This document shows positions 1 to 13,195 of a stretch of 64,000 bases of DNA, in pieces. Numbering within the stretch: position 1 is the first letter of the stretch; each line of letters starts with the position of its first letter. Under the pieces are notes generated by a model. It was given only the letters and a program-made list of their open reading frames with translations. It did no database searches and had not been told where the DNA came from. Made by a program: the position numbers and the translations under genes. This DNA is from Nipponacmea schrenckii (taxonomy: Eukaryota; Mollusca; Gastropoda; Lottiidae). The stretch covers positions 1-64,000 of the forward strand of contig CM060200.1 of NCBI GenBank assembly GCA_030562195.1, in the 5' to 3' direction.

Positions 1-1545
1 ATTGCTATAATTTTGTAAGCTTTAAAATCAACTTATATTATGTGGTATTTTGAGCACTTACAGAGTCATTAATAGGTGGTATTTTTACCTCAAATTAGGT
101 GGCATTTTAAGCTTGAAAATTGATTTATAAAATGTATCATTATAAGCTTAAAACTGAGCCCATATCAAATGGTCTTTTCAGCAAGACAATGGACCTAATA
201 TTAGTGTAATTTTGAGCTTAAAATGGAGCTCACATAAAGTTGTCCTATATTTACAAGTCCTATGAGCTTAAAAATGGGCTCATATCAATGGACAATTTTG
301 AGCTTAAAATTGAGCTCATATAAAGTGGTCTGTAGAGCAACAAAATGGTCCTTATATACGTGACATTTTGAGCTTAAAATGAGCTCATAATTGGTGTTTT
401 TTGGCTCGAAAATTGAGCTTATATTTAGAAGATCAGTGAGCTTAAAAATGGGCTCATATCAGGGACAATTTTGAGCTTTAAATACAGCCCATATTAGGGA
501 CAATTTTGAGCTTAAAACTGAGCTCATATTAAATGGTCTTTTCAGCAAGACAATGGACCTAATATTAGTTTCATTTTAAGCTTAAAATTGAGCTCACATC
601 AATGGACAATTTTGAGCTGAAAACTGAGCTCATATTAAGTGGTCTTTTCAGCAAGACAATGGATCTAATATTAGTGTCATTTTGAGCTTAAAACTGAGCT
701 CACATAAATTTGTCTAATATTAACAAGTCCTATGAGCTTAAAAATGGACATTTCAGAGACAATTTTGAGCTTAAAATATACGTGGCATTTTGAGCTTAAA
801 ATGCGCTCAAGGTAGTCGTATATTTATAACCCCTATGAGTTTAAAATTTGCTCATAAAATTCAGCTCATATTAAGTGGCATTTTGAGCTTAAAAATGAGC
901 TCATAATAGGTGTTTTTTTGGCTCGAAAATTGAGCTTATATTTAGAAAAGCAATGAGCTTTAAAATGAGCTCATATCAGGGACAATTTTGAGCATAAAAT
1001 ATAACGACTCCTTTGAGTTTAAAATTTGCTCATAAAATTAAGCTCATATTAAGTGGCATTTTGAGCTTACAAATGAGCTCATAATAGGTGTTTTTTGAGC
1101 TCGAAAATTGAGCTTATATTTAGGAGACCAATGAGCTTAAAAATGGGCTCATATCAAGGACAATTTTGAGCATAAAATATACTTGGCACTTTGAGCTTAA
1201 AAATGAGCTCAAGGTGGTCGTATATTAACAACTCCTATGAGTTTAACATTGGCTCATAAAATTGAGCTCATATTAAGTGGCATTTTGAGCTTAAAAAATA
1301 AGCTCATGATAGCTGTTTTTTTAGCATAAAATATACGTGGCACTGTGAGCTTAAAAATGAGCTCATAATAGGTGTTTTTTAGCTCGAAAATTGAGCTTAT
1401 ATTTAGGAGACCAATGAGCTTAAAAATGGGCTCATATCAAGGACAATATTGAGCTTAAAATATACGTGGCATTTTGAGCTTAAAAATGAGCTCATGATAG
1501 CTGTTTTTTGCTCGAAAAAGGACCGAAGTCAGGAACTAAGTGACT
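1..1545. repeat. GAGCTTAAAA / GAGCTC satellite, block 1
   Basis: Degenerate tandem repeat built on TTTTGAGCTTAAAA and GAGCTCATATTAAGTGG, with many SacI-type palindromes. Copies differ a lot, so the block looks old. No coding sequence seen. Confidence 0.9.
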
Positions 1546-4390
1546 TAGTGAGTAAGTGAGTGAGTGAGTAAGTGAGTGAGTAAGTAAGTGACTGAGTGTG
1601 TAAGTGACTTAGTGAGTAAGTGACTTAGTGAGTAAGTGACTGAGTGAGTAAGTGACTTAGTGAGTAAGTGACTTAGTGAGTAAGTGACTGAGTGAATAAG
1701 TGAATGAGTGAGTAAGTGACTTAGTGAGTAATTGAGCCTATATTTAGGAGACCAATGAGCTTAAAAATGGGCTCATATCAAGGACAATATTGAGCTTATA
1801 ATATACGTGGCATTTTGAGCTTAAAAATGAGCTCATGATAGCTGTTTTTTGCTCGAAAAAGGACCGAAGTCAGGAACTAAGTGACTTAGTGAGTAAGTGA
1901 GTGAGTGAGTAAGTGAGTGAGTAAGTGAGTGACTGAGTGAGTGACTGAGTGACTGAGTGAGTAAGTTAGTGAGTAAAGTGAGTGAGTAAGTAAGTGACTG
2001 AGTGTGTAAGTGACTTAGTGAGTAAGTGTCTTAGTGAGTAAGTGACTGAGTGAGTAAGTGACTTAGTGAGTAAGTGACTTAGTGAGTAATTGACTGAGTG
2101 AGTGACCGAGTGAGTAAGTGAGCTCATATGAGTGAGTAAGTGACTGAGTGAGTAACTTAGTGAGTGAGTAAGTAAGTGACTCGCGAGGGCGCGAGTGAGT
2201 AAGTGAGTACGTGACTGAGTAAGTGACCTAGTGAGTAAGTGACGCGCGAGGGCGCGAGTGAGTATGTAAGTGACTGTGTGAGAAAGTGTGAGGGAGTGAG
2301 TAAGTAAGGGGACTGAGTAAGTGACTGAGTAAGTGACTGAGTGAGTAAGTAGTGAGTTAGTGAGTAAGTGACAAAGTGAGTAAGTGACTAAGTAAGTGAC
2401 TGACTGAGTAAGTAAGTGACTGAGTAAGTGACTTAGTGAGTAATAACTGAGTAAATGAGTGAGTGAGTGAGTGAGTAAGTGAGTGAGTGAGTAAGTGACT
2501 GGGTGAGTAAGTAGTGAGTGAGTAAATAAGTGAGTGAGTGAGTAAGCGAGGTAGTGAGTAAGTGAGTGAGTAAGCGAGAAAGTGAGTAAGTGACTGAGTG
2601 AATAAGTGACTGTGTGAGTAAGTGACTGTGTGAGTAGGTGAGAAAGTGTGAGGGAGTGAGTGAGTAAGCGAGAAAGTGAGTAAGTGACTGAGTGAATAAG
2701 TGACTGAGTGAAAGTGATTTTAGTAGGTGACTGTGTGAGTAGTTGAGAAAGTGTGAGGGAGTGAGTAAGTAAGTAACTGAGTAAGTGACTGAGTGAGTAA
2801 GTGACTGGGTGAGTAAGTAAGTGAGTGAGTGAGTAAGCGAGGTAGTGAGTAAGTGAGTGAGTAAGCGACAAGGTGAGTAAGTGAATGAGTAAGTAAGTGA
2901 CTGAGTGAATAAGTGACTGTGTGAGTAAGTGACTGTGTGAGTAGGTGAGAAAGTGTGAGGGAGTGAGTAAGTGACTGAGTAAGTGACTGAGTGGTAAGTG
3001 ACTGAGAGAGTAAGTGACTGAGTGAGTAAGTAATGAGTGAGTAAGTAAGTGAGTGAGTGAATTAGTAAGTGACTGAGTGAGTGAATCGGTGACTGTATGA
3101 GTAAGTGAGTACGTAACTGAGTAAGTAACTGAGCGAGTAAGTAATTGAGTAAGTGACTTAGTGAGTAAGTGGGCTCATATGAGTGAGTAAGTGACTGAGT
3201 AAGTAAGTGACTGAGGGATTGAGTGAGTAAGTGACTTAGTGAGTAAGTGACTGAGTGAGTAAGTGACTGAGTAAGTGACTGAGTAAGTGACTGAGTGAGT
3301 AAGTAGTGAGTTAGTGAGTAAGTGACTGAGTGTAAGTGACTGTGAGTAAGTGACTTGTGAGTAATGCTGTGGTGAGTAGTGAGAAAGTGAGGAGTGAGTA
3401 AGTACTATGAGTAAGTGACTAAGGGAGTAAGTGACTGAGTGAGTAAGTAAATGATGGTAAGTAAGTGACTGAGTAAGCGACAAAGTGAGTAAGTGACTGA
3501 GTAAGTAAGTGACTGAGTAAGCGACAAAGTGAGTAAGTGACTGAGTAAGTGACTGAGTGACTGACTGAGTAAGTGACTGAGTGAGTAGGTGAGTGAGTAA
3601 GTGACTTAGTGAGTAATAACTGAGTAAATGAGTGAGTGAGTGAGTGAGTAAGTAAGTGAGTGAGTAAGTAAGTGACTGGGTGAGTAATTAGTGAGTAAGT
3701 GAGTGAGTAAGCGAGAAAGTGAGTAAGTGACTGAGTGAATAAGTGACTGTGTGAGTAAGTGACTGTGTGAGTAGGTGAGAAAGTGTGAGGGACTGAGTAA
3801 GTAAGTAACTGAGTAAGTGACTGAGTGAGTAAGTGACTGAGAGAGTAAGTGACTGAGTGAGTAAGTAGTGAGTGAGTAAGTAAGTGAGTGAGTGAGTAAG
3901 TGAGGTAGTGAGTAAGTGAGTGAGTAAGCGACAAGGTGAGTAAGTGAATGAGTAAGTAAGTGACTGAGTGAATAAGTGACTGTGTGAGTAAGTGACTGTG
4001 TGAGTAGGTGAGAAAGTGTGAGGGAGTAAGTAAGTGACTGAGTAAGTGACTGAGTGAGTAAGTGACTGAGAGAGTAAGTGACTGAGTGAGTAAGTAATGA
4101 GTGAGTAAGTAAGTGAGTGAGTAAGTGACTGAGTGAGTGAATCGGTGACTGTATGAGTAAGTGAGTACGTAACTGAGTAAGTAACTGAGCGAGTAAGTAA
4201 TTGAGTAAGTGACTTAGTGAGTAAGTGGGCTCATATGAGTGAGTAAGTGACTGAGTAAGTGACTGAGTGAGGGATTGAGTGAGTAAGTGACTTAGTGAGT
4301 AAGTGACTGAGTGAGTAAGTGAGTGAGTGAGTGACTGAATGAGTAAGTGACTATGTGAGTAAGTGACTGAGTGAGTAAGTGAGTGAATAA
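1546..4390. repeat. GTGA/GTAA/CTGA tetranucleotide satellite, block 1
   Basis: Near-continuous 4-base register of GTGAGTGAGTAAGTGACTGA with higher-order duplications: a segment starting GTGAGTAAGTGGGCTCATAT recurs about 1 kb apart (3,160 and 4,215). An island of the GAGCTTAAAA family lies at about 1,735-1,860. Long minus-strand frames (SLTH repeats) come only from the 4-base periodicity. Confidence 0.92.
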
Positions 4391-6640
4391 GTGACTGTTT
4401 TACTGTTAGTTTTACTGAAAAAAATGAGCGATTTAGTGAGTGACCGAGGTAGTGAGTATACGAGTGAGTGATTAAGTGGCTGTGTGAGTAAGTGAGTTAG
4501 TGAAAAATTAGTGTGTGAGTGAGTTGGTGGGTGACTGAGTGAGTGTGGGGGAGTGAGGGAGTGAGTAAGCGACTGAGGGAGTAATTGACTGAGTAAGTGA
4601 GGATGTGACTGAGGGAGTAAGTGACTGAGTGAGTCAGTAAGTGAGTGACTGAGCTTAAAATGAGTGGTTTAGTGAGTGAGTGAGTTGGTGAGTGAGTGAG
4701 TGACTGAGTGAGGGAGTGAGTGAGTGAGTGAGGGAGTGACTGAGTGAGTAAGTGACTGAGAGAGTAAGTGACTGAGTGAGTTTTAGTGAAAAATTAGTGA
4801 TTCATTGAGTGAGTGGATTAGTGGTGAGTGAATGGTGAGTGAGCTAAAAATGAGTGGAAGAGTAATTGAGTGATTGAGTGGTTGGGTGAGTGATTTGATG
4901 AGTGAGTAAGTGATGTGAGTTAGTTTTACTGAAAAAAATGAGCGATTTAGTGAGTGAGCGAGGTAGTGAGTATGCGAGTGAGTGAGTAAGTGGCTGTGTG
5001 TGTGAGTAAGTGAGTGTGTGATTGAGTTTTAGTGAAAAATTAGTGATTCAGTGAGTGACTTAGTGGTGAGTAAATGGTGAATGAGCTGAAAAATGAGTGA
5101 TTTAGTGAGTGACTAAGTTGGTGAGTGAGCTGAAAAATGAGTGAGTGGTCAGTGATTGGATGAGTGAGTGAGTGGTAAAGCGAGTGAGTGATTAGGCGAG
5201 TGAGTGAATGACTAAGTGACTGTGTGAGTAAGTGAGTGTGTGATTGAGTTTTAGTGAAAAATTAGTGATCCAGTGAGTGACTTATTGGTGAGTGAATGGT
5301 GTGTGAGCTGAAAAATGAGTGAGTGGGTGAGTGAGTGAGTGGGTGGATGAGTGAGTGATTAAGTGACTGACTGAATGAGGGAGTGAGTAAGTGACTGAGT
5401 GAGTTTTAGTGAAAAATTAGTGATTCATTGAGTGAGTGGCTTAGTGGTGAGTGAATGGTGAGTGAGCTAAAAAATAAGTGATTTAGTGTGTAAGTTGGTG
5501 ACTGAGCTGAAAAATGAGTGGGTCAGTAATTGAGTGATTGGGTGGTTGGATGAGTGATTGGATGAGTGAGTGAGTGAGTGATTAGGCGAGTGAGTGAGTG
5601 ACTAAGTGAGTATGTGATTGAGTTTTACTGAAAAATGAGTGAGCGCGGTAGTGAGTGAGTGTGTGAGTGAGTAAGTGACTGAGTGAGTTGGTGAGCTGAA
5701 AAATGGAGAGTGGGTGGGTGAGTAATAGTAAATGAGTGAGTTGTGAGTGATTGGATGAGTGAGTGAGCGAGGTAGTGAGTGAGTAACTGAATGAGTAAGT
5801 AAGTGTGTGAGTGAGTTTTAGTGAAAAATTAGTGATTCAGTGAGTGAATGACTTAGTGGTGAGTGAATGGTGAGTGAGCTGAAAAATGAGTGAGTGGGTG
5901 AGTGAGTTGGTGAGTTAGCTGAAAAATGAGTGAGTGGGTGAGTAATTGACTGGTTGGGTGATTGAGTGAGTGAGTGATTGGATGAATGAGTGAGTGAGTG
6001 AGTGATTAGGCGAGTGAGTGAATGACTAAGTGAGAATGTGAGTTAATTTTACTGAAAAAAATGAGTGATTTAGTGAGTGAGCGAGGTAGTGTGTGAGCGA
6101 GTGAGTGAGTGAGTGAGTTAGTAAGTGACTGTGTGAGAAAGTGAGTGTGTGATTGAGTTTTAGTGAAAAATTAGTGATTCAGTGAGTGACTTAGTGGTGA
6201 GTAAATGGTGAGTGAGCTGAAAAATGAATGAGTGGGTGGGTGAATGAGTAATAGTGATTCAGTGAGTGGTGAGTGATTGAGTGAGTTGTGAGTGATTTGA
6301 TGCGTGAGTGGCGAGGTAGTGAGTGAGTAACTGAATAAGTAAGTAATTGTGTGAGTGAGTTTTAGAGAAAATTAGTGATTCAGTGAGTGACTTAGTGGTG
6401 AGTGAATGGTGAGTGAGCTGAAAAATGAGTGATTTAGTGAGTGAGTGACTGAGTTGGTGAGTGAGCTGGGTGGGTGAGTAATTGAGTAAGTGGTGAGTGA
6501 TTGGATGAATGAGTGAGTGAGTGAATAAGCGAGTGAGTGAGTGAGTAAGTGAATGAGTGAGTAAGTGAGTGTGAGTTTTAGTGTAAAATTAGTGATTCAG
6601 TGAGTGAGTGACTTAGTGAGTGAGTGAACTTAGTGACTGA
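4391..6640. repeat. Higher-order GTGA satellite with TTTTAGTGAAAAATTAG insert
   Basis: The GTGA register continues, but a longer unit carrying GAGTTTTAGTGAAAAATTAG and GTGAGCTGAAAAATGAGTG recurs about every 200-300 bases. A higher-order repeat is therefore layered on the tetranucleotide. Confidence 0.85.
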
Positions 6641-8115
6641 GTTTTTGATACCGTTTTTAATAGCGTTTTTCATAGAGTTTTTAATTTAGTGAATTTGAAG
6701 CTTAAAAGAGGCCCATATTAAAAACAATTTTGAGCTCAACATTGAGCTCATATTAGGGACAATTTTGAGCTTAAAATGGGCTCATATTAAGTCCTATGAG
6801 CTTAAAACAAATAGAGCTCATATAAGGTGGTCTTTTGAGCTTGAAAATGAACCAACAATACGTGGCATTTTGAGCTTTTAAATGAGCTCATATAAAGTAG
6901 TCTTATGAGATGAGAAATGAGCTCACATTTAGAAGACATATGAGCTTAAAGATGGGCTCATATAAAGTAGCTGACAAATCAGCTCATATGAAGAAGTCCT
7001 AGGACCTTAAATAATGGGCTCATATCAGGGACAATTTTGAGCTTAACATCGAGCTCTCTTTTGGGCTCTAAAATGGACCCAATATACGTGGCATTTTGAG
7101 CTTAAAAAAATGACATGATATTGGGTGGTCTTTTGACCTTGAACATGGCCCCATAATACGTGGCATTTTGAGTTTAAAATAAGCTGATATAAACAAGTCT
7201 TTTGGGCAGACAAATAAGCTCATATTATGGACATTTTTGAGCTTAAAATCGAGGCCATATTAAGTGGTCTTTTGAGTTTAAAATAAACCAAATAAACGCG
7301 ATGTTTTGAGCTTAAAAATTTGCTAATATTAGCTGGTCTTTTGAGCTTGAAAATGGCCCTTTAATAGTGGCATTTTCAGCTTAAAATGAGCTGATTTAAA
7401 GAAGTCTTTTTCGCTCGAAAATTAACCCATAATACGTTGTATTTTGAGCTTAAAATGAGCTCATATAAAGTAGTTTTATGACATGACAACTGGGCTCATA
7501 TTAAAGCCAATGAGCTTAAAAATAAGTTTATATTAGGTGCTTTTTGAAGCTTAAAAAAGGGCCAATATTGGGGACAATTTTGACCTTAAAATCGAGCTCC
7601 AATATACGTGGCATTTTGAGATTTAAAATGAGCTCATATAAAGTAGTCTTACGAGCTGACAAATGAGCCCATATTAAGAAGTCCTATGAGCTTAAAAATA
7701 GGGTCATATAAAGTAGTCTTATGAGCTGACAAATGAGCTCATATTAGAAAGTCCTATGAGCTTAAAAATGGGCTCATATGAGGAACAATTTTAAGCTTAA
7801 AATAGGGATCATATTAGGGACAATTGTGAGGTTACAAATGAGCTCATATTTAGAAGTCCTATGAGCTTAAAATAGGCTCACATCGGAGACACATCGAGCT
7901 CATTTTTAGTGTTTTGAGCTAGAAAATGGACCCATAATACGTGGCATTTTGAGCTTAAAATAATCTCATGTAAAGTAGTCTTATGAGCTTGAAAATGGGT
8001 TCATATTAGGTGCGTTTTGAAGCTTAAAAAAGGACCCATATTAGGGATAATTGTGAGCTTAAAATTAAGCTCATATTAGGTGCTTTTTAAAGCTTACAAA
8101 TGAGCCCTTATTGGG
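6641..8115. repeat. GAGCTTAAAA satellite, block 2
   Basis: Same family as block 1, with alternating TTTTGAGCTTAAAA and GAGCTCATATTAAG modules and ACGTGGCATTTTGAG variants. No coding potential. Confidence 0.88.
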
Positions 8116-8735
8116 AGTGAGGATACTGAGGTGAGGTGAGTTGATTATGGTGAGGTGACTGCTGACTGAGATCAGGTCTATGAGGTGATTGAGGTGACTG
8201 AGATGAAGTGACTAAGTTATCTTAGGTGATTGAGGTGAGTGAAATTAGTGACTGTAGTGATATTATTGAGGTGTGGAGACGGAGGTGACCGATTTCTGGT
8301 GACTTAGGTGAGGTGACTGAGTTAACTGAGGTGAGGTAACTGGTGAGATGATTGAGGTGACAGAGATGATATAGGTGACTAAGGTGATTGAATAGACAGG
8401 TGACTGAAGAGATTGAGTTGACAGGTGGGGTGATTAAGATGACTGAGGTGACTAAGGTGAGATGACTGAGCACTGAGGAAAGAGATGTGACTGACACAAG
8501 GTGGCAGTTGTGAGGTGACTGAAGTGAGGTGTCTAAGGTGAAATGTGAGGTGATTGAGTTGACTGAGGTTATTGTGGTGACTGCTTTGAGGTGATTGATA
8601 TGAGGCGAAGTGAATGAGGTAAGTGAGCTTACTTAGGTGCGGTGACTGAGATCAGGAGAATGACGTGACTGGGGTGAGGTAAGGTTACTGATGTGAGGTT
8701 GCTGCCTGAGGTGACTGAGGTGATAAAACATAAGT
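8116..8735. repeat. GAGGTGACTGAGGTGA repeat block
   Basis: Degenerate 5- to 10-base repeat of GAGGTGA and CTGAGGTGAG, purine-rich on the plus strand. It is distinct from the GTGAGTAA blocks. Confidence 0.8.
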
Positions 8736-10470
8736 AAAGTTAGATTAAAACGAGATAACTCTAGTTATAGTCTACAACATTGACTATAGTGCAGTAAGGG
8801 TAAAGGGAAGATAACTCCATTATACATCTCTAAACAATATTGACTATAGTATAGTAAAATTAAAAGAGAGATAACATCTTTTATACAGTTTTTAACAAGA
8901 TTAACTTTAGAACAGCTATAACATAAGGTAGATAACTCTATTATACAGTTCTCAAAAACATTAATATTATTAAAAGTTAATTTGAAGAAAGTTAACTCTA
9001 GTTTACAGTCTACAAACAATGACTATAGTATACTAAAATTAAAAGGGAGATAACTCTATTATACAGTTTCAACAACATTAACTTTAGAACAGCCATAACA
9101 TAAGGTAGATAACTCTATTATACATTTCTCAACAACATTCACATTAGTAAAGTTATATTGAAGGAAGATAACTCTAGTTTACAGTCTTCAACAACATTGA
9201 CTATAACATTCTAAGATTAAAAGGGAAATAACTCCATTATACAGTTCTCAACAACATTAACTTTAGAACAGCTATAACATAAGGTAGATAACTCTATTAT
9301 ACATTTCTCAACAACATTCATATTAGTAAAGTTATATTGAAGGGAGATAACTCTAGTTTACAGTCTACAACAACATTGACTATAGCAAACTAAGATTAAA
9401 AGGGAAATAACTCCATTATGCAGTTCTCAACAACATTAACATTAGTAAAGTTATATTGAAGGAAGATAACTCTAGTTTACAGTCTTCAACAACATTGACT
9501 ATAGCAAACTAAGATTAAAAGGGAAATAACTCCATTATACAGTTCTCAACATGATTAACTTTAGAACAGCCATAACTTAAGGTAAATAACTCTATTATAG
9601 ATTTCTCAACAACATTAACATTAGTAAAGTTATATTAAAGGGAAGTAACTCTATTTTACAGTCTTCAACAACATTGAGTATAAAGTAATAAGATTTAAAG
9701 AGAGATAACTCTATTATACATTTCTCAACAACATTCACTTTAATAAAGTTATTTTGAAGGGAAATAACTATGTAACAGTCTTTAAAAACACTGATTATAG
9801 AGTAATAAGATTTAAAGAGAGATAACTCTATTATACATTTCTCAACAACTTTAACAATAGTAAAGTTATATTGAAGGAAGATAACTCTAGTTTACAGTCT
9901 TCAACAACATTGACTATAGTGTAGTATGAATAGAAGGGAGATAACTCCACTATACAGTTCTCAACAAGATTGACTTAAGAACAGCTATAACTTAAGGTAG
10001 ATAACTCTATTATACATTTCTCAACAACATTAACATTAGTAAAGTTAGATTGAAGGGAAATAACTCTATTATACATTTCCCAACAACATTCACATTATTA
10101 AAGTTATATTGAAGAAAGATAACTCTAGCTTACAGTCTTCAACAACATTGACTATAGTGTAGTGTGAATAGAAGGGAGGTAACTCTATTATACAGTTTTC
10201 AACAAGATTAACTTTAGAACATAACTTAAGGTAGATAACTCTATTAAACATTTCTCAACAACATTAACATTAGTAAAGTTATATTGAAGAAAGATAACTC
10301 TAGTTTACAGTCTTCAACAACATTGACTTTAGCGTAGTGTGAATAGAAGGGAGATAACTCTATTATACAGTTCTCAACAAGATTAACTTAGAACAGCTTT
10401 AACTGGTAGATAACTCTATTAAAAATTTCTCTAGTGTACAGTATTAAACAACATTGACTTTGACATTGAC
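8736..10470. repeat. About 60-base ATAACTC satellite, block 1
   Basis: Tandem units of about 58-62 bases with conserved cores GATAACTCTATTATACA and TCTCAACAACATTAAC and AGAACAGCTATAAC. Two subtypes alternate, ending in AGTTTACAGTCTTCAACA or TTATACATTTCTCAACA. Confidence 0.9.
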
Positions 10471-11325
10471 AATTGAGCTTAAAATATACGTTGCATTTTG
10501 AGCTTAAAATGAGCTCAAAGTAGTCGTATATTAACAAATCCTATGAGTTTAAAATTGGCTCATAAAATTGAGCTCATATTAAATGGCATTTTGAGCTTAA
10601 AAATGAGCTCATAAAATGTGTTTTTTTGCTCGAAAATTGAGCTTATATTAAGAAGACCAATGAGCCCAAAAATGGGCTCATATCAGGGACAATTTTGAGC
10701 TTAAAACTGAGCTCATATTAAATGGTCTTTTCAACAAGAAAATGGACCTAATAATTAGTGTCATTTTGAGCTTAAGAATGAGCTCACATAAAGTTGTCTA
10801 ATATTAACAAGTCCTATGAGCTTAAAAATGGACTCATATCAGGGACAATTTTGAGCTTAAAATATGCGTGGCAATTTGAGCTTAAAATGAGCTCAAAGTA
10901 GTCGTATATTAACAAATCCTATGACTTTAAAATTGGCTCATAAAATTGAGCTCATATTAAATGGCATTTGAGCTTAAAAATGAGCTCATAATAGGTGTTT
11001 TTTGGCTCGAAAATTGCTCTTATATTAAGAAGACCAATGAGCTTAAAAATGGGCTCATATCAGGGACAATTTTGAGCCTAAAATTCAGCCCATATAAGGG
11101 AAAATTTTGAGCTTAAAATTGAGCTCATATTAAAGAAAATTTGAAGCTCAAGATTAAGCTCCTATTAAGTGGTTTTTGAGCAAGAAAATGGACCTGATAT
11201 ACGTGGCATTTTGAGCTTAAAAAAGGAGCTCATATAATGTGGTATTTTGAGCTCATTTTAAGAAGATCTAATATACGTAGTCTAGGGTTAGAAGTTCTAT
11301 AAGCTTAAAAATGTGCTCATAAGAG
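10471..11325. repeat. GAGCTTAAAA satellite, block 3
   Basis: Same family as block 1; stretches near 10,480-11,000 closely resemble 770-1,400, suggesting segmental duplication. Confidence 0.86.
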
Positions 11326-12140
11326 TGAGTGAGCAAGTGAGTGAGTGAGTAAGCGACTAAGTGAGTGAGTAAGTGACCGAGTGAGTGAGTAAGTCAGTGA
11401 GTGAGTAAGTGACCGAGTGAGTGAGTAAGTGAGTTAGTGAGGGGGTGAGAGAGTATGTAACTGAGTGATTTAGTGAGTGAGTGAGTAGGTGTCTGAGTGA
11501 GTAAGTGACTGACTGAGTGAGTCTGTGACTGAGGGAGTAAATGACTGAGTGAGTGAAAATTGAGTAATTAAGTGATTGAGTGATGAAGTGAGTAAGTGAC
11601 TGAGTAAGTCATTGAGTGAGTGAGTGTGTTTGAGTTTTAGTGAAAAATGAGTGATTCAGTGAGTGAGTCAGTGAGTGAGTGAGTGAGTGAGTGAGTGAGT
11701 GAGTGAGTGAGTCAGTGACTGAGTGAGTAAGTGACTGAGTGGGTAAGTGACTGAGTAAGTGACTGAGTGCGTGAGTGACTGAGTGCGTGAGTAAGTGAGT
11801 GAGTGAGTGAGTGAGTGAGTAAGTGACTGAGTGAGTGAGTAAGTGACTGAGTGAGTGAGTAAGTGACTGAGTGAGTGAGTGAGTGGGTAAGTGAGTGACT
11901 GAGTGAGTGACTGAGTAACTAAATTAGTGATTCAGTAAGTGAGTTACTTAGTGGTGAGTGAGCTTTAAAATGAGTTGTTTAGTGAGTGAGTGGGTTAGGG
12001 TTAGGGTTAGGGGTAAGTGACTGAGTGAGTGAGTAAGTGACTGAGTGAGTAAGTGACTGAGTGAGTGAGTAAGTGACTGAGTGAGTTAGTGGGTGAGTAA
12101 GTGACTGAGTAAGTGACTAAGTGAGTAAGTGACTGTGTAT
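11326..12140. repeat. GTGA/GTAA/CTGA satellite, block 2
   Basis: Tetranucleotide register as in block 1, including a pure GTGA run near 11,665-11,710. A three-copy TTAGGG tract sits inside at about 11,994-12,010. Confidence 0.9.
11994..12010 (+). repeat. Short TTAGGG tract in satellite
   Basis: Three GGGTTA units embedded in the GTGA satellite (GGGTTAGGGTTAGGG), with a single shift to GGGGTAAG at the end. Confidence 0.75.
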
Positions 12141-13195
12141 GAGCTTAAAAATGGGCTCATATTAAGAACAACTTTGAGCTTAAAATAAGGCTCATATAAG
12201 GACGATTTTGAGCTTAAAATCGTGCTCATATTAAGTGGTCTTTTGAGCTCGAAAATTGACATACAATACGTGGCATTTTAGCTTTAAAATGAGCTCATGT
12301 AAAATATTCTTATGATCTGACAAATGAGCCCATATGAAAAATGCCTAAGTGCTTAAAAGGGGGTTAATATCAGGAACAGTTTTGACTGAGTGACTGACTT
12401 AGTGACTGAGTGACTGAAAGAGGGAGTAAGTGACTGAGTGACTTGGTGAGTGAGTGAATGAGTCACTTGCTGAGTGGGGGAGTGAGTCACTTAGTGAGCT
12501 AGTAAGTGAGTGAGTGGATGAGTGAGTGAGTGAGCGAGTCAGTGCCTAAGTTATTGAGTGAGTGAGCGAGCGAGTGAGTGAGTGTGTGCTTGAGTGAGTC
12601 AGTGAGTGATTGAATGAATGTGTGACTGAGTGAGTGACTGATTGAATGAATGAGTGACTATGTGAGTGACTAAGTGACTATATGAGTGACTAAGTGACTG
12701 AGTGAGTGCGTGAGTGAGTGACCGAGTGACTGAGTAACTAAGTGACTGTGTTTCTGAGTGCGTGAGTTAGTGACTGAGTGATAGTGTATGTGAGTATGTT
12801 AGTTTGGGAGTAAGTGAGTAAGTAGGTGAATAAGTGAGTGAGTGAGTAAGTGAGTAACTGGATAGGTGAGTGACTGAGTGAGTGTGAATGAATGAGTGAG
12901 AATGAGCTCATATAAAGTAGTATTATGAGCTTAAAAATGGGCTCTTATCGGGACAATTTTAAGCTTTTTAAAAGGGCTCATATTATGTTCCTTTGAGCTT
13001 AAAATTGAGCATATATCTAGTGGTCTTTTGAGCTTAAAATTTAGCTCATATAAGATAATCTTAGGAGCTAACAAAAGTGCTCATACTAAAAAGTCATGAG
13101 CTTAAAAATGGGCTCATATTAAGAACAATTTTGAGCTTAAAATAAGGCTCATATTAAGGCGATTTTGAGCTTAAAATCTAGCTCATATTAAGTGG
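12141..13195. repeat. Alternating GAGCTTAAAA and GTGA satellite segments
   Basis: GAGCTTAAAA family at about 12,141-12,385 and 12,900-13,195; GTGA family between. Sequence around GGCTCATATTAAGAACAA occurs in both outer pieces, so the inner GTGA block may have inserted into or split one copy. Confidence 0.82.

Noticed and set aside
1966..3934. Minus-strand open frames of 100-300 codons (SLTHSLTH-like)
   Set aside because: They arise from the GTGA/GTAA tetranucleotide repeat, with no start context, domain or compositional support.
8222..9019. Minus-strand frames of 84-91 codons
   Set aside because: Fall wholly in satellite DNA with repeat composition.
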